Origin: Planctomycetota bacterium
GTDB lineage: Bacteria > Planctomycetota > MHYJ01 > JACPRB01
NCBI GenBank assembly: GCA_035574235.1
Contig: DATLZA010000079.1
Span: 1 to 53,230, forward strand
DNA length: 53,230 nucleotides
Direction of reading: 5' to 3'
The first letter of the stretch is position 1, and each line of letters starts with the position of its first letter. The notes under the pieces were generated by a model, which saw only the letters and a list, made by a program, of their open reading frames with translations, was not told where the DNA came from and ran no database searches. The translations under genes were made by a program, and so were the position numbers. Below are positions 8,197-15,752 of the stretch, piece after piece.

Positions 8197-9273
8197 ATGG
8201 AGCCGGTGAAGGAAAGCCTCCTCTACGACAAGCTCCCCGGCCGGAAGGTCCGCTGCAACGTCTGCGCCGTCCGATGCGTCATCCCGGAAGGCGACCGCGG
8301 CGCCTGCCGGACGCGTCTGAACGAGAACGGGACGCTCTATACCCTGCTCTACGGACTGACGAGCTCCGTGTGCGTCGACCCCATCGAGAAGAAACCTCTT
8401 TATCACTTCTATCCGGGCACCCGGATCCTCTCCATGGGCACCCGCGGCTGCAACTTCCGCTGCCCGGGATGCCAGAACTGGGAAATCTCCCACGACGCTC
8501 CCGACCGCTTCGGCGAAAACCTGGAACGGATGGATCCCCGCGAGAGCGCCCGCCTCGCCCGGCGCCTGGGATGCCAGGGCATCGGATGGACGTACAACGA
8601 CCCGACGATCTGGCTCGAGCACACGCTGGAGGCCATGCAGGAGGCGCAGGCCCTGGGACTCTACACCGCCTACATGACCAACGGATACGCCACCGAGGAG
8701 CACCTGGAGCTCATCGGACCGTATCTGACCGCCTGGCGCGTGGACCTCAAGGGCTTTTCCCGGGAATCGTACAAGCAGGTCACCGGCCTGGCCCGCTGGG
8801 AACCCGTCCTCGAGATGACGCGACTGGCTTTCCATCGCTACCGAATGCACGTGGAATGCGTGACGAACGTCACCCCGACGATTAACGACTCCGAAGAGAT
8901 CGCGCACGGGATCGCCGCCTGGATCCGAGAGAATCTCGGCCCGTTCGTGCCCTGGCATGTCACGCGATTTTTTCCCTACCTCGACCTCTCGCACCTGCCC
9001 CCGACGCCGATCCGGACCCTCGAACGGTTCTGCGAAATCGGCCGCCAGGAAGGGCTCAAGTACGTCTACATCGGCAACGTCCCCGGCCATCCCTGGGAGG
9101 ATACGTACTGCCACGGGTGCGGGAAAGCGGTCATCCGGCGGCGGGGCTTCGCGGTCGCTCAAGCGGACCTCCGGGACGGCGCCTGTGCATCCTGCGGAAC
9201 CGTCATCCCCGGGCGCTTCCAGACCCGGATCGACGCCACGACCGGCGAGCGAATCCCCGTCCTATATACATGA
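8197..9273 (+). CDS. AmmeMemoRadiSam-type radical SAM enzyme
   Basis: This 358-aa protein looks like the radical SAM member of the AmmeMemoRadiSam group (AmrS-like, related to pyruvate formate-lyase activases). The SAM cluster motif C85NFRCPGC92 fits CxxxCxxC. It is preceded by a cysteine-bearing N-terminal region (CNVCAVRC, GAC) typical of this subfamily, and the C-terminus has two further CxxC pairs (CHGCG, CASCG) that could bind zinc or a second cluster. The substrate of these enzymes is not settled. The usual AMMECR1 and Memo partner genes are not in the window. It is divergent from nuoA. Confidence 0.8.
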   Translation: MEPVKESLLYDKLPGRKVRCNVCAVRCVIPEGDRGACRTRLNENGTLYTLLYGLTSSVCVDPIEKKPLYHFYPGTRILSMGTRGCNFRCPGCQNWEISHDAPDRFGENLERMDPRESARLARRLGCQGIGWTYNDPTIWLEHTLEAMQEAQALGLYTAYMTNGYATEEHLELIGPYLTAWRVDLKGFSRESYKQVTGLARWEPVLEMTRLAFHRYRMHVECVTNVTPTINDSEEIAHGIAAWIRENLGPFVPWHVTRFFPYLDLSHLPPTPIRTLERFCEIGRQEGLKYVYIGNVPGHPWEDTYCHGCGKAVIRRRGFAVAQADLRDGACASCGTVIPGRFQTRIDATTGERIPVLYT

Positions 9274-9394
9274 AGAGAAAGGCGAAGAGCGAAGGACGGG
9301 GAATCCCCCTCGCCGCCGCTCCAGGACGGAAGGGCTTCCTTCGTGACTTGATTCCCTGAACGGTTCCCGGAAGGATTTGCGGAAACTCGATCCC

Positions 9395-9586
9395 ATGCCG
9401 GCCAAAATCTACTGCCCCTGCGGCCAGAAGCTTTCCGTGAGCGACGAGCTGCTCGGCAAGCACGTGCGCTGTCCGAAATGCCGCCGCGTGCTGGTCGCCC
9501 CTCAGCCGCTCCTCAGCCACACGGAAATCAACGAGCCTCCGGAGGACGAGGCGGAAACGAAGAAGATCCCGCCGGCGACGTCCTGA
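9395..9586 (+). CDS. Small zinc-ribbon protein
   Basis: This 63-aa protein has two CxxC-type pairs, YCPCGQ and VRCPKCRRVL, which would form a zinc ribbon of the kind common at the N-terminus of planctomycete proteins (CPCGQKL...CPKC). Here it stands alone with an acidic tail. I chose ATG at 9395; a TTG at 9377 would add six residues. Its last 59 bp overlap the 3' end of hemG on the opposite strand. The function is unknown. The start and the real extent of the tail are uncertain. Confidence 0.6.
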   Translation: MPAKIYCPCGQKLSVSDELLGKHVRCPKCRRVLVAPQPLLSHTEINEPPEDEAETKKIPPATS

Positions 9587-10865
9587 CCGGGTCTTCGGCC
9601 AGCACCCTCCGGGCCGTCGCCCGGCCGTCGCGGACGCAATCCGGGATCCCGATTCCGTGGAAGCCGCTGCCGGCCACGTGAAGCCCGCACGGAAGCCGCT
9701 CTTCGAATTCCCGCATCCGCCGCTCGTGGCCTACCGCGTAGACCGGATTCCGGCGCGGCCAGACCCACGATCGCGCGAAGAGCGGCTCCTCCCGGAGCCC
9801 CAGAATCTCCCGCATCTCCTCGCGGGCGACCTCCTCCGCCCCCTCCCCTTCCCCCTTCACGAAACACCGCACGAGAAGGCGCCCCTCGGGCGCCCGGCCC
9901 TCGAACTTGCGCGACGACCACGTGCAGGCGAGAATCCGCCGCCCTTCGCTCCGCGGCACGACGAATCCCGATCCCTCGGGCACGTCCCCCGCCGCGTATC
10001 CAAGCGAAACCACCGTCGTCGAGACGTACTTCACCTCCGGAACGCCCGGCCAGAGCCGCGCCGCCTCGTAGGCCGGGACGGCCAGGACCACCGCGTCCGC
10101 CTCGATCGCCCCGTCGGCCAGCCGCACGCGCCAGGAAGGCTCCAGGCCGAGCACCTCCTTTCCCGTCAGAATCGTCACCCCCTCCAGGCGCGCCACGAGG
10201 CGGTCCACAAGTTCCCCGATCCCGCCGCGCAGGGAAAGAAAAGGGCTCACGTTTCCCGAGGGAGGCGCCCGCCGGAGCGCCCGGATGAGGCTTCGATGTT
10301 CCCGCTCCATGTCGGCGAACCGCGGGAAGGTCGCCCGAAGCGAGAGTTCCTCCGCGGAGGCGACGTAGATCCCCGCCATCAGCGGCTCCGCCAGCTTTTC
10401 GAGCGCTTCCCGCCCCAACCGGCGGCGGACGAACGAGGCGAGCGATTCGTCCTCCACGTCCGGACCCCTCGGGAGCACGAGATCCATCGCCATCCGAAGC
10501 TTGCCGCGCCAGGAGATCAGGCCGCTTCTGAGGAAAGGCCCCATCTTGGAGGGCACCGTGAGGAAGAGGCCCTCGGGCAACGGATGGAGCGACCCGCCCG
10601 AAAGGACATAGACCCGCCGCGCGCGCGAAGGGATCAGGCGATCCGCCAGCCCCAGCTCCTCGCAGAGCTCCCGCGCCCACGGTTTGGTCGCCAGAAAGGA
10701 GTCGGGCCCCCCTTCGACCAGGAATTCCCCCACGCGCTCGGTGCGGACGACGCCGCCGAGCCGGCGGTCGCGCTCCACGAGCGTCACGCGGGCCCCTCCG
10801 CGGGACAGCTCGTACGCGCACGCGAGGCCCGCGATCCCCCCGCCGACGACGACCACGCGCTTCAC
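9528..10865 (-). CDS. hemG: Protoporphyrinogen/coproporphyrinogen oxidase (HemY-type, FAD)
   Basis: This is the FAD-dependent oxidase of late heme synthesis (the HemY/PgoX/CgoX family, listed as hemG in many annotations). The N-terminal dinucleotide-binding motif VVVVGGGIAGLACAYELSRGG ends in VERD, followed by LGGVVRTER. The C-terminus has the second FAD contact, LHVAGSGFHGIGIPDCVRDGR. Length is 445 aa, normal for the family. Whether it oxidises protoporphyrinogen or coproporphyrinogen cannot be told from sequence alone. ATG at 10863-10865 overlaps the hemH stop (ATGA). The 3' end is convergent with the small zinc-ribbon gene. Confidence 0.9.
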   Translation of the reverse strand: MKRVVVVGGGIAGLACAYELSRGGARVTLVERDRRLGGVVRTERVGEFLVEGGPDSFLATKPWARELCEELGLADRLIPSRARRVYVLSGGSLHPLPEGLFLTVPSKMGPFLRSGLISWRGKLRMAMDLVLPRGPDVEDESLASFVRRRLGREALEKLAEPLMAGIYVASAEELSLRATFPRFADMEREHRSLIRALRRAPPSGNVSPFLSLRGGIGELVDRLVARLEGVTILTGKEVLGLEPSWRVRLADGAIEADAVVLAVPAYEAARLWPGVPEVKYVSTTVVSLGYAAGDVPEGSGFVVPRSEGRRILACTWSSRKFEGRAPEGRLLVRCFVKGEGEGAEEVAREEMREILGLREEPLFARSWVWPRRNPVYAVGHERRMREFEERLPCGLHVAGSGFHGIGIPDCVRDGRATARRVLAEDPVRTSPAGSSSFPPRPPEAR

Positions 10866-11677
10866 GCGAGATGCTTCCTCACCGCCCCCGCCATCGCCTC
10901 GACGAGGAGCGGATGGGCGTTCGGCATCGGCAGCCGCTCCCAGACGAGCCCCCGCGCCTCCGCCTGCTTCCGATGAAGAATGTCGAGATCGTACAGAATC
11001 TCCACATGGTCGGAGACGAAACCGATGGGCGCCACGCTCACCCGGCCGCGCAACGACCCCAGGACTTCCGGAATCTCGGGGCCGAGCCAGGGAACCGGCG
11101 ACGGACTGCGCGACTGGTAGGCCAGAGCGTGAGGCCCCGAGGCGATCGCCCGGACCATTTCCGCCAGCTGGGTGGGATACGGCTCCGCCCCCTCCGCGGG
11201 AATCGAGTGCGCCGTGAACAGCACGAACTCCCGCCCGCGTGTCGCCTCCCTCCAGTATTCGAGAAGCGGCGGCTCCAGATGCCAGTGGGACACCAGCGCG
11301 CAGGGCATCCCCGTGCGGCGGAGCTCTTCGTGATACGCCCCCACGCTCACCCGCGCGTACTGCGGCGCCAGAGCCAGCCCGACAAGCCGTTCCACTCCCT
11401 CGCGCCGCGCCTGCTCCACCGCCTCGCGGATGGTCGGCCGCCAGTGGCGCATCCCCACATACACGGGAATCCCGAGTTTCTCCTGAAGCGCCTGGGCCTG
11501 CCGCCGGGTGACCTCCAGGAGGGGCGACCGCCCGCCGATCTGCCGGTAACGGTCCTGGAATTCCGCCACCAGAGCGGGTGTCGGCGGCCGGCGCGTCAGA
11601 ATCCCCCGCAGGAATTCCTCCATGTCTTCGAGGCGGTCCGGCGACCCGTGCGCCATGAGGAGAACGCCCGTCCTCAT
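10862..11677 (-). CDS. hemH: Ferrochelatase
   Basis: HemH inserts ferrous iron into the porphyrin ring. Diagnostic stretches are LLMAHGSPDRLEDMEEFL, the catalytic-histidine motif LFTAHSIP, YQSRSPSPVPWLGPEI, and PIGFVSDHVEILYDLD with the conserved glutamate. At 271 aa it is shorter than typical ferrochelatases of about 310 aa or more, but all the core motifs are present. ATG at 11675-11677 overlaps the hemE stop. Its position between hemE and hemG fits a late heme operon. Confidence 0.92.
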   Translation of the reverse strand: MRTGVLLMAHGSPDRLEDMEEFLRGILTRRPPTPALVAEFQDRYRQIGGRSPLLEVTRRQAQALQEKLGIPVYVGMRHWRPTIREAVEQARREGVERLVGLALAPQYARVSVGAYHEELRRTGMPCALVSHWHLEPPLLEYWREATRGREFVLFTAHSIPAEGAEPYPTQLAEMVRAIASGPHALAYQSRSPSPVPWLGPEIPEVLGSLRGRVSVAPIGFVSDHVEILYDLDILHRKQAEARGLVWERLPMPNAHPLLVEAMAGAVRKHLA

Positions 11678-12678
11678 CGACGTGTCCTCGCGTGCACGTG
11701 CTCGATCACGGCGGCGACGTTTTCCTCGGGCGTTTCGGGAAGAATCCCGTGTCCCAGGTTGAAGACGTGTCCCGGGCGGCCCGCGGCCCGCCGGAGGACA
11801 TCGTCGGTGCGCTGAAGGAGCTCCTCGCGGGATCCCAGCATCGCCTGAGGATCCAGATTCCCCTGCACCGCCACGCCGTTTCCCAGACGCGCCCACGCCT
11901 CGTCGATCGGCCGCCTCCAGTCCACCCCGATCGCGTCGCCGCCCGCCTCGCGCATGAGCTCGAGAAACTCCCACGTCCGCGTCCCGAAATGAATCGACGG
12001 CACCGGCAAGGAGGCAAGGATCCGCCGCGAATACGGAAGGACGTGGCGCCGGTACTCCTCTGGGGAAAGGACCCCGACCCAGCTGTCGAAAAGCTGCACG
12101 GCGTCGGCGCCCGCGGCCGCCTGGGCCTTCAGATGCGCCGAAACCGCGTCCGCCAGCTTGTCCATCAGGCGCGGCCAGGCCGGGGTCGCCATGAGCGCCC
12201 GCGTGCGGGCGTAGTCCTCGGACGGTCCGCCTTCGACGAGATAACTCGCCAGCGTGAACGGCGCCCCCGCGAATCCGAGAAGCGGAACCCGGATCTCGCG
12301 CTTGACCATCCGGATCGCCTCGAGCACGGGGCGAAGATCCCGGTCCGGCTCCACGGGGCGCAGCGCTTCGACGTCCCGCTCGGTGGCGACCGGATTCCGG
12401 ATCGCGGGCCCTTCGGAGCGAACGAACTCCACGCCGATCCCCATGGGTTCCAGAAGAAGCAGGATGTCGCTGAAGATGATCGCCGCGTCGAGATCGGGGA
12501 ACCGCCGGAGCGGCTGAAGGGTGACCTCGGCGGCCAGCTCCGGAGTCCGGCAGATCTCCAGAATCGTGTGCCGCCGGCGGACCTCCCGGTAGGCGGCCAT
12601 GTACCGGCCCGCCTGGCGCATGAACCACACCGGAGTGCAGTCCACGGGCTCGCGGCGAAGCGCCCGCAGAAGCCTCAC
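11674..12678 (-). CDS. hemE: Uroporphyrinogen decarboxylase
   Basis: HemE decarboxylates uroporphyrinogen III to coproporphyrinogen III. The 334-aa protein has the substrate-arginine motif FMRQAGRYMAAYREVR near the N-terminus, IIFSDILL, GFAGAPFTLASYLVEGG, FDSWVGVLSPEEYRRHVLPY, and the C-terminal FNLGHGILPETPEENV. I chose GTG at 12676-12678, which overlaps the TGA of the upstream phosphodiesterase gene. The reading frame extends far upstream through that gene in another frame, but that part has no HemE character. Confidence 0.94.
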   Translation of the reverse strand: MRLLRALRREPVDCTPVWFMRQAGRYMAAYREVRRRHTILEICRTPELAAEVTLQPLRRFPDLDAAIIFSDILLLLEPMGIGVEFVRSEGPAIRNPVATERDVEALRPVEPDRDLRPVLEAIRMVKREIRVPLLGFAGAPFTLASYLVEGGPSEDYARTRALMATPAWPRLMDKLADAVSAHLKAQAAAGADAVQLFDSWVGVLSPEEYRRHVLPYSRRILASLPVPSIHFGTRTWEFLELMREAGGDAIGVDWRRPIDEAWARLGNGVAVQGNLDPQAMLGSREELLQRTDDVLRRAAGRPGHVFNLGHGILPETPEENVAAVIEHVHARTRR

Positions 12679-13949
12679 CGCAGGAGCCTCCGCACGTATT
12701 CCTTGAACCCGCGCATGTCGTCCGGCGGCTCGCCCGGACCCAGAACCAGCGGCCCGTCTTCCGGCGCCGGCCGCAGCCCGTGGCTTCCGCGCACGCGCGA
12801 CGCGTCCAGGGGAACAATATCCATCCGGTAACGGAATCCCAGCTTCTTCTGGGCCAGGCGGAAGAGCGCGCGCGCCTTCGAGGTCATGAAAAGCTCGCAC
12901 GGATCGTAGCCGGGCTTCCGATGGATGTCCACCGTGGGGGCGAAATCCGGAGCGCGCGCGTCGTCCAGCCAGTAGGGGTAGGCGAACCAGGCGTCGGGTT
13001 CGGCCAGCGCCACCAGCTCCCCCGACCGCGGATGATCCAGCTCCAGCTCCCGGGGTTCCGCCACGCGGTCCACGCCTTCGAGCCCCTCGAGAACGCGGCG
13101 AACCTCCTCCACCGGCGCGCCGCGGAGATAGACGTGCGCCAGCTGATGGTCGGCGACCGCGAACGCCTCCGATCCGAACGTGTCGAGCATTTCCCCGAAG
13201 GGGCCGTCGCGCACCGCCAGCCACCCCTCGCGCCGCAGCGCCCGGTTGATGTAGACCGGCTTCGAAACGGGCACGAGGCCGTATTCGGAGACCACGACCA
13301 CCTGCGCCCCGATCCGGCGCGCCGCGTCGATCACGATCCCGGCGCAGGCATCCGCCTCCGCGACCCGGGCGGGATCTCCGGGGCCGTGGCGCTGGTAATC
13401 GTAATCGAGATGCGGAAGATAGACGAGGGTGATTTCCGGCCGGCGCTCCTCGAGCACAAGCGCCGCCGCGCGCGCGATCCACCGGCTGGAGGCCAGTCCC
13501 GCCGCCGGCCCCCAGAAAGCCGGAAAGGGGAACGGTCCGAGCCGCGCCTCGAGATTGCACTCCGTGCGGTCGATGATCCCGAAGACCTTGGATCCGTCGC
13601 AGCCGTAGTGCGGCTTGGGGGTGACGCTCCACGCCACGGGGGCCCCCTGGTTGAACCACCAGAAGATCTTCGCCGTGCGGAAACCGGCATAAAACGGTTC
13701 CCCCTGGAGGAGCGAAAAGGACTGCTGCCAGAACCGCACCTCCAGGGTGTCGCGGTACAGCCATCCGTTGCCCACGATGCCGTGCCCCGAAGGGGCGAGT
13801 CCCGTCAGCATCGTGGCCTGGGACGTCAGCGTCACGGCCGGAAGCGGGCTCTTCCACGGACGCGCCCGTCCCAGCGCGGCGATCCGCGGCGCGGAGGCCA
13901 GAAGACGGGGCGTCAGACCCACGACGTTCAGGATGCACAGGGAAGGCAT
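12675..13949 (-). CDS. Alkaline-phosphatase-superfamily phosphodiesterase
   Basis: This 424-aa protein resembles type I phosphodiesterase/nucleotide pyrophosphatase members of the alkaline phosphatase superfamily. A candidate nucleophile threonine lies in AVTLTSQATMLTG, followed by SGHGIVGNGW. Further metal-ligand regions are LPHLDYDYQRHG, VVVSEYG and VADHQLAHV. The N-terminal strand reads LNVVGLTP, without the aspartate usual at the first metal site, so the active site may be altered. The start is ATG at 13947-13949; longer frames upstream cross the divergent promoter region. It is the first gene of the hem operon, overlapping hemE. The substrate is unknown. Confidence 0.75.
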   Translation of the reverse strand: MPSLCILNVVGLTPRLLASAPRIAALGRARPWKSPLPAVTLTSQATMLTGLAPSGHGIVGNGWLYRDTLEVRFWQQSFSLLQGEPFYAGFRTAKIFWWFNQGAPVAWSVTPKPHYGCDGSKVFGIIDRTECNLEARLGPFPFPAFWGPAAGLASSRWIARAAALVLEERRPEITLVYLPHLDYDYQRHGPGDPARVAEADACAGIVIDAARRIGAQVVVVSEYGLVPVSKPVYINRALRREGWLAVRDGPFGEMLDTFGSEAFAVADHQLAHVYLRGAPVEEVRRVLEGLEGVDRVAEPRELELDHPRSGELVALAEPDAWFAYPYWLDDARAPDFAPTVDIHRKPGYDPCELFMTSKARALFRLAQKKLGFRYRMDIVPLDASRVRGSHGLRPAPEDGPLVLGPGEPPDDMRGFKEYVRRLLR

Positions 13950-14061
13950 GGCCCGAAGTATACCATGACCCGATGGGGTCTCCGACGCCTTCCCGCCCCC
14001 GCCGGAACGTCCTCGCGCGGGCCGCTTGCCTCCGGCAGACGAACCGGATAATCTGAGCGCC

Positions 14062-14316
14062 ATGAAACTCCTGGCCGCGACGCTCCTGGCGGCGGCTCTT
14101 TCCGCCTGCGCGGCTTCCGATCCCGATCCGCGCCCCGTGGCGATCGACCCGGTGTGCCTGTGCAACGGAGACCTGGGCTGCATCCGCGTCCGCGTGGACG
14201 AGCGCACGCCGCGGGCGGAATACGCGGGCCGGACGTATTATTTCTGCGCCGAGTCATGCCGCGAAGCCTTCCTCAAGGATCCGGCCCGTTACACGCGCCC
14301 GGAGCCGGGACGCTGA
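14062..14316 (+). CDS. YHS-domain lipoprotein
   Basis: This 84-aa protein begins with a lipoprotein signal (MKLLAATLLAAALSAC) with lipobox LSAC and cysteine 16. The remainder is a YHS/TRASH-like metal-binding domain: IDPVC near the front, then YAGRTYYFCAESCREAFLKDPARY. It would sit on the outer membrane or in the periplasm and bind a metal ion. It is the all-cysteine counterpart of the selenocysteine-like YHS domain encoded about 0.8 kb away on the other strand. ATG 14062 was chosen over an upstream in-frame ATG at 14026 because it starts the signal peptide. Confidence 0.8.
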   Translation: MKLLAATLLAAALSACAASDPDPRPVAIDPVCLCNGDLGCIRVRVDERTPRAEYAGRTYYFCAESCREAFLKDPARYTRPEPGR

Positions 14317-15062
14317 GGGCCCTTCCGGCCGGACCGGACGATCTGGACCTCTTCGACTCGCTCCGCGAGCGCCGCTGTCCCCCCGGCCGCTTCATCGGCG
14401 ACGGCTGGCGGGTGGTCTCCAAGATGATCGAGCGCGGGGCCGCGGAACGCATCCTTTGTACGCCGGAGTGGCTCGAACGCCTGGCGCCGCTCCCCGGCGT
14501 CGAAATCCGGACGGCTCCGAAGGAAACGCTCGATCGGCTCGTCGGTTTCCGGCTGCATCAGGGAATCATGGCTCTCGGGCGGATTCCGCCAGCTCCGCCG
14601 CGCGTGGAGGGAACGCTTCTGGTGGCCCTCGACGGACTTTCGAACGCGGAAAACGTGGGGGCGATTCTGCGAACCTGCGCGGCCTTCGGGGCGGACGGCG
14701 TTCTCGTGGGTCCCACCACGGCCTCCCCGTGGCTTCGCCGCGCCGTGCGGGTGTCGATGGCCGCGCCGCTGCAAGTGCCGGTTCACTTCGTGCCGGATCT
14801 TCCGGAGGCGCTGCGTCCTCTGAACGCCTGGGCGGCCGACCTGCGCGGCGAGCGCCGGTCCTATACGGACGTCGATTACACCGCTCCGGTGTGTCTGGTC
14901 CTCGGCGGCGAGGACAAGGGAGTGACGCCGCCGGTCCGGGCGGCCTGCCGCGGAGCGATCGGGATTCCGATGGCGCCGGGATGGGACTGTCTGAACGTGG
15001 CGGCCTGCGCGGCGGTTCTGCTGGCGGAAGCGCGCCGCCAGCGGGCGGCGCGCGTTACTTGA
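14256..15062 (+). CDS. SpoU/TrmH-family RNA 2'-O-methyltransferase
   Basis: This is a SPOUT-fold RNA ribose methyltransferase. The three family motifs are NAENVGAILRTCAAFGADGVLV, LVLGGEDKGV and the knot end LNVAACAAVLLAEARR. An N-terminal region of about 110 residues is probably the substrate-binding domain (LFDSLRERR...). The start is uncertain. ATG 14256 gives 268 aa but overlaps the YHS gene by 61 bp. The next conventional start, GTG 14412, removes much of the N-terminal domain. The 3' end overlaps the convergent YHS selenoprotein gene by 8 bp. The target RNA cannot be named. Confidence 0.8.
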   Translation: MPRSLPQGSGPLHAPGAGTLRALPAGPDDLDLFDSLRERRCPPGRFIGDGWRVVSKMIERGAAERILCTPEWLERLAPLPGVEIRTAPKETLDRLVGFRLHQGIMALGRIPPAPPRVEGTLLVALDGLSNAENVGAILRTCAAFGADGVLVGPTTASPWLRRAVRVSMAAPLQVPVHFVPDLPEALRPLNAWAADLRGERRSYTDVDYTAPVCLVLGGEDKGVTPPVRAACRGAIGIPMAPGWDCLNVAACAAVLLAEARRQRAARVT

Positions 15063-15717
15063 TCCAGCCTTCCTTGCGGGCGGCCTCGAGCGTGGCTTCC
15101 GGCGACGCCAGAAACTCTTTCCGGCAGGAATTTCAGCAGACGTAGTAGGTCTTGCCCTGGTAGCTCACCTCGATATCCCCCGTGCCGCCGGTGACGACGC
15201 ACTTGGGGCGCTCCGCGCGCACGAAGGGGACGCCCTTCTTCGTGAACTGATAGGAGAAAACGGGACGCCACGCCTTGGCGCCCGCCTCGCGGCGCTCCAG
15301 GGTGCCGAGGAACCGGTTGTCCCGCAGGAACTGCAAGGTCAGCCGCTCGCGGCCGCCGGAGGAGTCCTGGGACTCCTCGAGCTTCAGCTCCCGCCCCGCC
15401 CAGGACCCTTCGAAGACGGCGGGCGCCCCCGAGACGCGCACCGTCTCCAGGCGGTACACCTTTCGCGTCAGGTCGTAACCGAGGACGCCTTCCTTGAAGA
15501 CGCGGCTTCCCTTGGCCGAAAACCGGAGGGCATAAAGATCCCCTTCGATGCGATACTCCCAGGCCTGCTCCTCTTCCCAGGACTGATCCCGCCGGATTTC
15601 GTCCGTGACCAGGACCTTCCATTCGCCCACGAGAAACTGCACGGGGCGCATGGCTTCCTTGGTCGTGCGGGGCTCCCCCTGGAGCGCCAGCAGCGCCAGC
15701 GCGAAGGCGGCCTTCAT
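15055..15717 (-). CDS. Predicted selenoprotein: secreted DUF1579-like barrel with C-terminal YHS domain (in-frame TGA)
   Basis: Read through one TGA (15133-15135), this gene encodes 220 aa. Residues 1-15 are a signal peptide. Residues about 25-165 look like a small beta-barrel (FLVGEWKVLV...; DUF1579/nitrobindin-like, weak call). The C-terminus has PKCVVTGG and YQGKTYYVC-U195-NSCRKEFLASPE, a YHS/TRASH-like metal-binding end in which homologous domains often carry Cys at or next to the U position. Stopping at the TGA would cut the domain in the middle of its metal motif. After the TGA the frame continues 25 codons to a TAA. A hairpin at 15106-15126 has SECIS features. The gene lies 35 bp downstream of the other TGA-containing gene. 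Confidence 0.75.
15106..15126 (-). promoter_or_regulatory. Predicted bacterial SECIS hairpin of the YHS gene
   Basis: In the mRNA the stem is formed by TGCCGGAAA and TTTCTGGCG, nine pairs including two G-U wobbles, closing a three-base loop GAG. The loop begins 16 nt after the TGA. Known bacterial SECIS hairpins lie just after the UGA, have a short loop with G in its first two positions, and place that loop about 16-37 nt away. Pairing was done by eye. Confidence 0.65.
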
Positions 15718-15752
15718 GCCCTTTTAACCCCGGAGCCGGGCCGACGTTGCGG

